Assembly: GCA_025716815.1 (NCBI GenBank)
Contig: JAIXMN010000003.1
Span: 2,046,001-2,110,000 of the forward strand
Reading direction: 5' to 3'
Length of the DNA stretch: 64,000 bases
Source: Dichotomocladium elegans
Taxonomy: Eukaryota > Mucoromycota > Mucoromycetes > Mucorales > Lichtheimiaceae
Each line of letters opens with the position of its first letter. Positions within the stretch are counted from its first letter, which is position 1. Made by a program: the position numbers and the translations under genes. The notes beneath the pieces are model-generated. The model was not told where the DNA came from, made no database searches, and saw nothing but the letters and a program-made list of their open reading frames with translations. Shown in pieces: positions 56,309 to 64,000 of this stretch.

Positions 56309-56381
56309 TTTACTCAATATCCCGCAATCGACCATACTCCCTACAATTCCTTCACGATTGTCCCAATCTGGAGGGGGGTAA

Positions 56382-56836
56382 TGTCGCATAGGTGATTGCA
56401 AGAGCACCAATGAAGTGAATATCCATGGCAATGATGTAAAGAACTGGAACAACCGCAATACAGAAGCACGACTCAGCCAAGGGAAACACGATCATACATA
56501 GCCACTAGATCCATATCCACAGTCTTTTCTCCTCTATTTTTTCCCACTGGGTTTTTTGAGGTTTTACCGACGTGAGGATGGTCTGGGATTCAGCTACAGG
56601 AACGAACGAAAAGTTTTTCTATGACTTGTCAAGTACCGCACCCCAACAACTCCTCTTATGGAAATTTCCAGGACAATTGACCCATGTCAATCGGGCGGAA
56701 TCTATTTTATCCATAACAATATATAAACAACTATGTAGTGTAGGAGTAAACACACAGAAGAATTTTTCTTTCTATCAAAAACACCTCCAAGAGTCTCATT
56801 GTACTTTGACAGTCTCTACAAACCTTATTTACCACA
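56382..56836 (+). repeat. Element D 3' LTR
   Basis: 455 bp; differs from the 5' copy at GCACGACTCAG versus GCACAACTCAG and GGGATTCAG versus GGGATCCAG. Confidence 0.9.
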
Positions 56837-57454
56837 TTCCCTCCCTGGTCTATTGACCTGTGTTAGTGTCTCAATGCGATCAAGTAATCTTTCCTGTGAG
56901 AGGGACTGGTTTTCCGACTGTTGGGACAGAGTGTGGATTGCTGTCTGTAACTGGTTCGTCAATGTTGGCGACACTCGTGTTGGCTGCGGACTCTGGGCTT
57001 GAGCAAGCATCTGTAGACTGTCAATTCGGTTGTTTAAAGCGTCGATCTGTGCTCTGTATTTTGCAGTGCGTTCTTCGAGAATGGCTGCAAAATCGTTACT
57101 CCATACTCGGTGCCAATCGTCAATCAGAGCAGTTCGCTGTCGTTCCATCTCGGCAGCATGTTGTTGCAGGGCTTCATGCTGTATGCGCTCGAACTGTTGA
57201 CGAAGTTGTTCTTCGTGCTGACTCTGGATTGTGGCCTCGAGGAGTTCCGCCTGACTGAGTCTTTGTTCTCCCTGGTAGCCCTGGACACTTGCGGCATAGG
57301 CTCCCGGAGCCTGTTGCCCTTGTGGCACGTGAAGGTCCAGTGAGTATGGGTTTGTTCTACTCTCTTCCCCCTCTTGGGAACCAGGTTTGACTTGTCATGA
57401 GTAGGATAAGGGAGGTTGGACATAGAAAACGAAGGGTTTTAGCTTCTCCACCAA
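56837..57454 (-). pseudogene. Element C gag N-terminus and leader
   Basis: The minus-strand frame 57328-56842 gives a Gln/Glu-rich coiled-coil gag start (PQGQQAPGAYAASVQGYQGE, HEEQLRQQFERIQHEALQQH, ALNNRIDSLQMLAQ). It has no ATG of its own; the nearest ATG after the LTR (57423) opens another frame (MSNLPYPTHDKSNLVPK), so a one-base shift, a non-ATG start or an internal ATG is needed. The leader next to the LTR starts TTGGTGGAGAAGC. Confidence 0.75.
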
Positions 57455-57676
57455 TGTAACAATCTGGGTCTTGGGACTTTCGGAGTATCAGGAAGGATCA
57501 CGGAACTGTCTTTCTTTATTTAATATAGGATGGATATTTATACTAATCTGATATTACGATATTTGTTCGTTGTTGTTGTTATGATGGGTTCTTGTCTTGG
57601 GTGGTTGTTTTGTCTCGTGACTATATGTGGAGATGTCTTGTCATGTGATGATATTGTATATTGCTTGGCTGTTACA
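57455..57676 (-). repeat. Element C 5' LTR
   Basis: 222 bp, no difference seen from the 3' copy. Confidence 0.9.
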
Positions 57677-58175
57677 GGATCGTCATACAGAGAAAGTGAG
57701 TGTGGTACATAATGTCGTCGCCAGAGATGCGGTCTTGATCGTGATCGTTATCCTTGTAGTACAGGATTTTCAACAAGAAGTTTGCCACAAAATTTAGTTG
57801 TTCATATAGACCGTCTAGGTTTTTCGTTTTTTTTTGCTTCAAATTCGAATACAAATTTTAGTATTTCGTTGCTACCCTTTCGTCAAATTTAAAGGCAATA
57901 GCAGCAAGAACATTTCAATCAAGGCTATAGGTGAGTCCTCCTTCTCCTCTTTTTAAACCATAATAGTTTTGGGAGGCCAACCATTTATGTTTCATTCTAA
58001 TTTCAAAGGAAGAAGAGAAACGAAATACTAAAATTTGTATTCGAATTTGAAGCAAAAAAAACGAAAAACCTAGACGGTCTATACGAACAACTAAATTTTG
58101 TGGCAAACTTCTTCTTGAAAATCCTGTATCTTGGTCGTCGGTCAAGAGTGACCCGTCACTGTAGCTACTGCTACA
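57677..58175 (-). mobile_element. Element E 5' LTR, outer piece, itself split by a MITE
   Basis: Continues the E LTR after the GGATC duplication: 57682-57761 and 58129-58175, ending ...GTAGCTACTGCTACA (plus sense). Together with 30499-30688 it makes about 317 bases, matching the 314-bp solo copy at 22780. The bases right of it belong to element F coding sequence. Confidence 0.85.
57762..58126 (-). mobile_element. Second 365-bp MITE with TA duplication, in the element E LTR
   Basis: Same length and ends as the copy at 49808 but in reverse orientation, with scattered substitutions. TA at 57760-57761 and 58127-58128. Compared with the solo LTR at 22780, the insertion point is clean. Confidence 0.9.
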
Positions 58176-58898
58176 CTTAACAGAAAGGAGCTGATGGACT
58201 GCATTGACAAAATGTCTGACACCATCTTTCCGGCCATAGCAGAACGGGCAAAAGCTCTATCAGATGTTAAGAAAGGTAAACATGATACCAAATACAGGAT
58301 CATTAAATATCCTCCTGGTAGCACGGTCATGGTCAAAGTTGAAGTACGCAGTAGAAAAATGGATCCTCGATATGAAGGACCATACACTGTCGTCAGGGAA
58401 ACCAAAGGTGGTTCCTATGTCCTCAGAGACGAACAGGGACTCCTCGCAACCAGAAATTTTGCACCCTCGCAACTCAAACTTGTATCTCAAGATGAACTGA
58501 TCAGCATCGAAGAGGTATATGAAAAGAATGGTAAATACTATACAGTCCAAGCGATTGTAGACCATAAAGAGTTGTCACCCGGAAGGTACCTATATTGGGT
58601 TCGATGGGAAGGCTATGGACCAGAAGACGATACATGGGAACCGCATGCGTCCTTCAATAGTCCAGAGCCAATCGCAAAATACTGGTACAGGATACGGAGC
58701 CTAGGCCCACAGGCTCATTCAAAGGTAACAGGTACTACACCAACACCAAAGAAGGTAAAGGGTACAATACCCACACCAAAAAACATGACTCAACAAGCTC
58801 CACAGCGAAAGCGTAGACATTCAGGTAATGACACCACAGAACGCAATGACTATATCCTAAGACGTAGCAAGCGCAATCAAACGGCACACCTCCATTAA
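58176..58898 (+). pseudogene. Element F pol end (integrase C-terminal domain and chromodomain), truncated
   Basis: Plus-strand frame open from the E LTR edge: NRKELMDCIDKMSDTIFPAI, HDTKYRIIKYPPGSTVMVKV, DPRYEGPYTVVRETKGGSYV, then the chromodomain (YYTVQAIVDHKELSPGRYLY, WVRWEGYGPEDDTWEPHAS) and a basic tail ending TAHLH at TAA 58898. The 5' remainder of F is not in the window to the left, so the E insertion or a later deletion removed it. Confidence 0.85.
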
Positions 58899-58926
58899 GC
58901 GTTATGTTCAACCTGGAAGGGAGTAA

Positions 58927-59296
58927 TGTGGTGAACATTGATCCGTGTTAGAGGACTTAGCCGGTTTCACATCACTATCGCCGATATCCTGAAACTAAGA
59001 CAATGATGAATTTAACACATTGATGTTCAGGGACCGATATTTTCATATCCGCTTGCGTGACAGGACAATCGCACCTATCAAAGGTACTTCCTCTACCAGG
59101 ATCTATCACTGGTCTTGAAGAGGACAATGAAAAGAGAATGCTCTCATCCGATACGTCCTAACAGGATTAAGCACTTACATCGCCGTTCTAATAGAATTAT
59201 TATAAAAGAGAGTTATTTTATTTTCAGGAATAAACATCAACCTCAAAGATACTTTTATAGTTGTCTTTTTTCATTCTCTCTAATCCATCCATCTCA
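58927..59296 (+). repeat. Element F 3' LTR (370 bp)
   Basis: Preceded by the tract GGAAGGGAGTAA; TGTGGTGAAC...CCATCTCA. It contains TATAAAAGAGAG near 59201. A nearly identical solo copy lies at 59514. Confidence 0.88.
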
Positions 59297-59297
59297 G

Positions 59298-60123
59298 TGT
59301 CATGACCCAAAATGGGATTGTTCGAGAGCGTTCGCCCCTTACCCTGGGTACCCCTTTCACGAATGCATTTATTGTCCTGGTTGCATTAATTTTGGTCGAT
59401 TGCATTTATTACTCCGTCTACATTTATTAATTCTTCAAGTCATTGCAACGAACCTCAATATATCCCATACGCCTCTCCCATAAGATCTAGTATAAATACC
59501 CTCGTATTTGTTATGTGGTGAACATTGATCCGTGTTAGAGAACTTAGCCGGTTTCACATCACTATCGCCGATATCCTGAAACTAAGACAATGATGAATTT
59601 AACACATTGATGTTCAGGGACCGATATTTTCATATCCGCTTGCGTGACAGGACAATCGCACCTATCAAAGGTACTTCCTCTACCCGGGATCCATCACTGG
59701 TCTTGAAGAGGACAATGAAAAGAGAATGCTCTCATCCGATACGTCCTAACAGGATTAAGCACTTACATCGCCGTTCTAATAGAATTATTATAAAAGAGAG
59801 TTATTTTATTTTCAGGAATAAACATCAACCTCAAAGATACTTTTATAGTTGTCTTTTTTCATTTCTCTCTAATCCATCCATCTCATGTTATAATAAAATA
59901 TCATCAGATTATCCTTCGTCATATATCATCCCTGGTCATCAGTTCTCTGTCTATCCGGTCTATCGATTCATACCTGTTTTATCACGAGCGGAAGTAAGTG
60001 AGACTGGATAAAGGTGCTCTTTATTGTACCATGAGCTGCCTCGCTATAACAAATTGGTAAGCGGTGTTTCACGAGCTACTAAGAAGGTCATGTGATCTCC
60101 GCTCTAGAGTGATAACTACAACA
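59298..60123 (-). repeat. Probable element H 3' LTR, split by a solo F LTR
   Basis: In minus sense it begins TGTTGTAGTTATCACTC directly after the tract CCTGGTGGGGGGTAA (60124-60138 on the plus strand) and would end GGTCATGACA at 59298. Without the inserted solo LTR (59514-59885 plus TGTTA) it is about 450 bases. There is no second copy in the window, so the lower edge is provisional. Confidence 0.6.
59514..59885 (+). mobile_element. Solo LTR of family F (372 bp)
   Basis: TGTGGTGAAC...CCATCTCA with flanking TGTTA (59509-59513, 59886-59890). A few substitutions and one-base length changes against 58927-59296. Confidence 0.92.
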
Positions 60124-60259
60124 TTACCCCCCACCAGGTTGAAGTCAACCGTCTAATGCCAATGAATCCAAGCATATGCAAGTGAATGAATAAAAGACCA
60201 ATTCCTAGAAACATCTGCAAAACCCTAAAAAACCCAGTGGGAAAAAACGGGAAAGACGT

Positions 60260-60589
60260 TTACCTGCGCGAACGCTTAGAGCGCCTAGGGCCGACCGTTT
60301 TGGTTGGCTTCCTCTTGTTTCTCCTTGTGTATGGAGCACAGGTGTCCTCAGTTACATTTTGACATGTACTACTAGACTCTAATCTGCCATTCATATTGAT
60401 AGCAGCTTGCCTGCGTTTCCAGTATTTGTCTATAATACTGAGGTCGTTAAAGTTGGTGGCAGGTTCCCATGTGTCATCCTTTGCGGAATAGCCTTTCCAG
60501 CGGCAAAGGTATTCATATTTTCCACGTGTGCCTCGATGGTTGATGGTTGCTTCAATCTCATAGAACTGATCATCCGATACAAGAGTATC
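60260..60589 (-). pseudogene. Element H chromodomain end
   Basis: The minus frame enters from the element G junction with DTLVSDDQFYEIEATINHRG, then YLCRWKGYSAKDDTWEPATN, and a basic tail ending RRSKRSRR at 60260. The rest of H lies beyond element G, to the right of the window. Between the stop and the H tract is another CCCACTGGG block (plus strand CCCAGTGGG, 60233-60241). Confidence 0.85.
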
Positions 60590-60972
60590 TGTGGAATCAA
60601 GGGGTTTTAAGAATAAAAAGAGACAGAATATGATTCTGTGAGACTCGCAAAAGGATTGTTTTTTATTAAGTGCCAATAATGGGCCTATTTATAAGAAGTG
60701 CTTATCAAAACGGTCACTCTGGAAGCTGGGTGTGGATAATCATCTAGGCGGTCTCCCGGGACGGTGGACCAGTTAAAAGGTTGATAAAGAAGTTCATCAT
60801 TTACCCTTGTGATTATAACTGCGTCCTGAGACAGGTCCGGGATATAAATTATGAATCCGGATAGCGCGAGAGTAATTATAATAACGGCGCTCGAAGAGTG
60901 AAACAAAGTGTTGATGTCCCGTCTAATCCAGGGACACTGCTGTTAGGTAAGAAAATAGTCGTGGATACGACA
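60590..60972 (-). repeat. Element G 3' LTR (383 bp)
   Basis: Plus-strand edges TGTGGAATCAAGG and GGATACGACA. An AATAAAAAAC signal (minus sense) lies near 60665. Confidence 0.8.
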
Positions 60973-61106
60973 TTACCCCCCACCAGGTTGGATCAACCGT
61001 TGATAAGTTATCAGAGCACTAAATAATGAGTGATGGCGTTGTCTGGAAAAAACCCTTAAAGAAGTAAAAACCCTGTGGGAGAAAAAGTGAAGGGAAAAAG
61101 ACGTGC

Positions 61107-64000
61107 CTAAGTGCGTCTGCGTTTTGCCTGTCGATCAGAGCGACGTGTAGGCAGTGTATTGCGTTTATCTGGCTCTGTCATTGACGCTGTAGCCAAATGT
61201 TGCGCAGTTGCTTGATGACTTGTGCGTGGTGTCGGATTGCGGCGATTCCAGTATTCGTTGATCAGCTTAAGATCGTTGAAATGCTCGGCTGGCTCCCATG
61301 TGTCATCCTTTGGCTCATAGCCTTTCCATCGGACATGGTAGAGGTAGTTGCCAGGTGAGCCCTTGTGATCCACTATTGCCTGAGTCTCGTAAAAGTCATC
61401 GCCCGAAGCAATGCTGTCTTGTGAGATCAGCTTAATGTGGGAAGGTGGAATGTCGCGTGAAAGCAAGGAACCCGTTTCATCAGTCAAAGTGTAGGGTCCA
61501 CCATGTCTGCGACGAGCATGCACTGTAAATGGACCTTCGTAACGAGGATCGGTCTTTTTCTTCCTGTTGACATTTAGGATCATGACCTTGCTACCAACAG
61601 GGAATTCGCTTAAGATGCGATGTTTGCTGTTGAATTTCCCTTGCTGGGCCTCGTGAAGAGCTTTGACACGTTCAGAGATAGCTGGAATGACGACCTCGTT
61701 CATGTAATGTTCACGGGTGTCTGCAGCTCGTGTCGCATCGTTGATATCGGCGACTTCGACGCTTGAGTAGTCCTGCCAGAGATTAGGCTGTCGAGCGAAC
61801 ATGAGAGAGAAAGGACGAGAGTCGTGCAGCGATGTGTGTTTGCTGTTGATAGCTAATTGTGCACTGGGAAGATACATATCCCAATCCTCTGTTTTTCCTT
61901 CTAACCTCTTGATGACTGTTGCTTTAGCCGTTTATACCCAACGCTCAGCCAAACCATTGGCACGCGGATTATAGGGTGTGACAAGACGATGGTCAATTCC
62001 AGAATGTTCCACCACAAGACGTACTAATTCGTTTACAAACTCTGTACCGTTGTCTGACTGTAAGATCTTCGGAAAACCATAGTCACAAAAGACGTGGATG
62101 AGTTGTTTAGCGATTGAAAGAGCCGATTTGTCAGGTATAGCTCGAAGAATGCAGAATCTCGAGAAGACGTCTACCATGACCAAAACATAATTATTGCCAG
62201 ATGGAGAAGTGGCGTTAAACTCGCACAGATCAATAGCCCAGTGATCACCTGGCTTGTCTGCGGTAATGTTGCGTAAAGGGTGGTAACCGTGTTTGCCGAT
62301 GTTGTAGCGTTGGCACGCTTGACACTTGGCAACGGTATTGAGAGCATCTCTCTTCAAGTTAGTCCAATGTATACCTTCTTTGTGCAACTCAGTCACAATT
62401 GTATCAGCACCAAAATGACCATTGAGATGAGCCTTTTCTAGTAATATGGGACGTTCTTCCTCAGGAGGCGTCATGAAGTCCAAAGGCGTAGCAGAAGCAG
62501 AACGCTGAAGAAGCGGTTCAGCATTGCTTGTAGGGCGTACAGGTTTTAAACTGCCCAAAGTAGGGGTGTGACCAATGGTTTCGGAGATATTACCCCCCAC
62601 CAGCTTCTTCGGAGAGAAGAGGCAACTAAGAGTATCCGGAAGAATGTTGGTGATGCCAGGAATATGAACAACCTGAAAGTTGTAATCACACAACGTGTCG
62701 AACCAGTTCACCATCATCGGATTGGCAATTGGTTGAGTGTGCAGAAACGTTAGAGCACGATGGTCGGTGTAAAGAGTGAATTTGTTGCCCCACAAAAACG
62801 AGTGAAACTTCTTAAGAGCATATACAACAGCGAGAAGCTCACGTTTCGTAGTGGAATAAGAACGTTCAGCTTTGTTCAGAGCACGCGCCATAAAACCAAT
62901 ATAACGGTACTGATTGTTCTGGATTTGATAAAGACAGCAACCTATGCCAGTGTCAGAAGCATCTGTGGCAACATGGTAGGGCAATGTCTCATCCGGATAG
63001 CTCAACACAGGAGCAGCATGGAGAGCAGCCTTGATAGCATTAAATGCATGAAGATGGTGTTGTGTCCATAATCCTGAAAGCTGTTTAGCGTTGCGTAGAC
63101 GGTCCAAAGGAGAAGTGAGGACGGCAACGTTCGGAATGTGATCGCGGAAGTAATTGACGAGGCCCAAAAATTTCTGGATGTCATGGCCTGTCGTGGGCAC
63201 AGGGATCTGGTCCACATTGCAAATTTTCCGAGGGTCCAAATTGACACCCCTGGCACTTACACAAAAGCCCAATAAATAAACGGCGGATTGTGCCAAATGC
63301 GATTTTTCCGGATTGAGAACCAAGTTAACCTCTGAGAGACGTCTGATAGCCTCCTGCACGTGCAACACGTGGTCAGATAAATTGTTCGAAAAGATAATAA
63401 TGTCATCGATGTAAGTGACTGCGTTGGGCATGTTGTCGAAAACAATGTGCATTACACGTTGAAATTGGCTCGAAAGAAACTTGAGACCAAAAGGTGCGCC
63501 AACAAAACAGTACTGTCGATCCTTGAATGTGAAGGTGGTTTTGTGCTGATGCTCCTCATGAATCTTGAAGCGATGAAATGCGCTCTTCAAATCCAGAGTT
63601 GTGAACACCGTAGCACCCTTCATTCGTTGGAAAATCGATCGAATGAGTGGAACAGGATAACTGCTATCAGGAAGCAAGTTATTGATCAAGCGTGGATCCA
63701 GGCAGGGACGAAATGCAGTCGGGTTTCCCTGGGAATCCTTCTTAGGAGCGAAAGTCATGGGGCTATTCCAACCAGAACCAGCTGGAGCAGGACGAATGAT
63801 CCCATCAGCAAGCCAATTATCAATGTGTTCCTGCAGAAGAGGAATCAGCTTGTCAGCTAATGGATATTGTCGGCGGCTCACGACTTTGCCAGCAGGAGTA
63901 TGCAAATAAACAACAGATTCCGGAATAGTACAAAACGAAGACGGCGGAATGGATGCGTTTTCCTGAAGAAATGGTTCAATGTCAGCCAAGAAGCGAGAAT
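61107..64000 (-). pseudogene. Element G pol (protease-distal part to chromodomain), one nonsense codon
   Basis: The frame enters at the window edge (RFLADIEPFLQENASIPP) and holds RT (RPCLDPRLINNLLPDSSYPV, FTTLDLKSAFHRFKIHE, AVTYIDDIIIFS), RNase H (YHVATDASDTGIGCCLY, FTLYTDHRAL), integrase finger (HLNGHFGADTIVTELHKEG, CQACQRYN) and core (GDHWAIDLCEF, SDNGTEFVNEL, NGLAERWV). TAA at 61932-61934 interrupts right after AERWV. The same frame continues (TAKATVIKRLEGKTEDWDMY) through the C-terminal domain (PRYEGPFTVHARRRHGGPY) and chromodomain (FYETQAIVDHKGSPGNYLYH, VRWKGYEPKDDTWEPAEHF) to TAG 61107. A CCCACAGGG-centred block lies between stop and tract (plus strand 61071-61079). Confidence 0.92.

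Larger units (their letters stand above)
51010..56836 (+). mobile_element. Element D: Ty3/Gypsy chromovirus inserted in element C gag, 5,827 bp
   Basis: 455-bp LTRs (51010-51464, 56382-56836; TGTCGCATAGG...TTTACCACA) with two differences by eye; target duplication TTCCC (51005-51009, 56837-56841). The polypurine tract is GGAGGGGGGTAA (56370-56381). The LTR carries TATATAAAC (~51350) and the CCCACTGGG block (51171-51179). Confidence 0.93.
30689..57676 (-). mobile_element. Element C: Ty3/Gypsy element, about 5.3 kb without its inserts
   Basis: Bounded by 222-bp LTRs that look identical by eye (30689-30910 and 57455-57676) and by the 5-bp duplication GGATC (30684-30688, 57677-57681). It lies inside the element E LTR. 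Four insertions interrupt it: B (32843-48018), a MITE (49808-50172), a solo A LTR (50517-50819) and D (51010-56836). Removing each with one duplication copy gives a continuous gag-pro-RT-RH-IN frame from about 57330 to 30922. The primer site next to the 5' LTR begins TTGGTGGAGAAGC, and the 3' LTR is preceded (minus sense) by the tract AGAGGGGGAATAG. Confidence 0.9.
60590..64000 (-). mobile_element. Element G: Ty3/Gypsy chromovirus inserted in element H, running off the right edge
   Basis: The 3' LTR is at 60590-60972, preceded (minus sense) by CCTGGTGGGGGGTAA. The left flank is GTATC (60585-60589), the presumed target duplication; its partner is outside the window. Coding sequence is in the next entry. 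Confidence 0.88.

Noticed and set aside
1..64000. CRISPR arrays, bacterial operons, rRNA genes
   Set aside because: No regularly spaced repeats, no ribosome-binding-site-led operons and no rRNA sequence found; the window is eukaryotic.

Overview
The window comes from an early-diverging filamentous fungus, most likely a member of the Mucoromycota (Mucorales-like). The signs are short GT-AG introns of about 50-110 nt with CTAAC/CTAAT-like branch sites, conserved fungal housekeeping genes, and a mobile-element repertoire (Ty3/Gypsy chromoviruses, Tc1/mariner, PIF/Harbinger, MULE and TnpB/Fanzor-like relics) of the kind abundant in that phylum. There are no bacterial features, no tRNA or rRNA gene that I can see, and no CRISPR array. 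All exon structures were assembled by hand from splice signals and protein similarity remembered for the families.

Bases 1-22,300 are the gene-bearing half. In order they hold the 3' part of a CCDC130/Saf4-type splicing factor (+), an unrecognised 261-residue gene (-), a tail-anchored cytochrome b5 whose haem motif HPGG sits on a 10-nt micro-exon (-), a long quiet stretch, a broken TnpB/Fanzor-like gene (-), a tentative small gene (+), a WWE-like gene with a GC-AG intron (+), REI1, a 60S ribosome biogenesis factor (+), a second broken TnpB/Fanzor-like gene (+), a mariner pseudogene (-), a PIF/Harbinger pseudogene (+), TFB3/MAT1 of TFIIH (+) and a two-finger C2H2 transcription factor (+).

Bases 22,780-64,000 are almost entirely mobile DNA. 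A solo LTR, a second PIF/Harbinger relic and a mariner relic split by another solo LTR lead into a deeply nested Gypsy cluster. I call the elements A-H. Element E (-) has no gag and no 3' LTR; its 5' LTR is split by element C (-, 30689-57676, target duplication GGATC). C is split by element B (+, 32843-48018, GGTTT), a 365-bp TA-flanked MITE, a solo LTR of family A (CCACT) and element D (+, 51010-56836, TTCCC). B is split by element A (+, 36641-42566, CTGGG) and by a 4,088-bp MULE-type transposon (43458-47545) with 1,212-bp inverted repeats, a TA duplication and a spliced 390-residue MULE-SWIM transposase gene. Removing each insert with one target-duplication copy restores the host reading frame, which fixes the boundaries and the order of insertion. 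Remnants of F (+), H (-) and G (-, running off the right edge) close the window.

The most unusual items are the MULE element with TA duplication and very long inverted repeats, and the MITEs that share its ten terminal bases; oligo-T at the primer-binding position of elements A, B and D, compatible with priming from a poly(A) end; a CCCACTGGG-centred block shared by several Gypsy families; and the 10-nt cytochrome b5 micro-exon.
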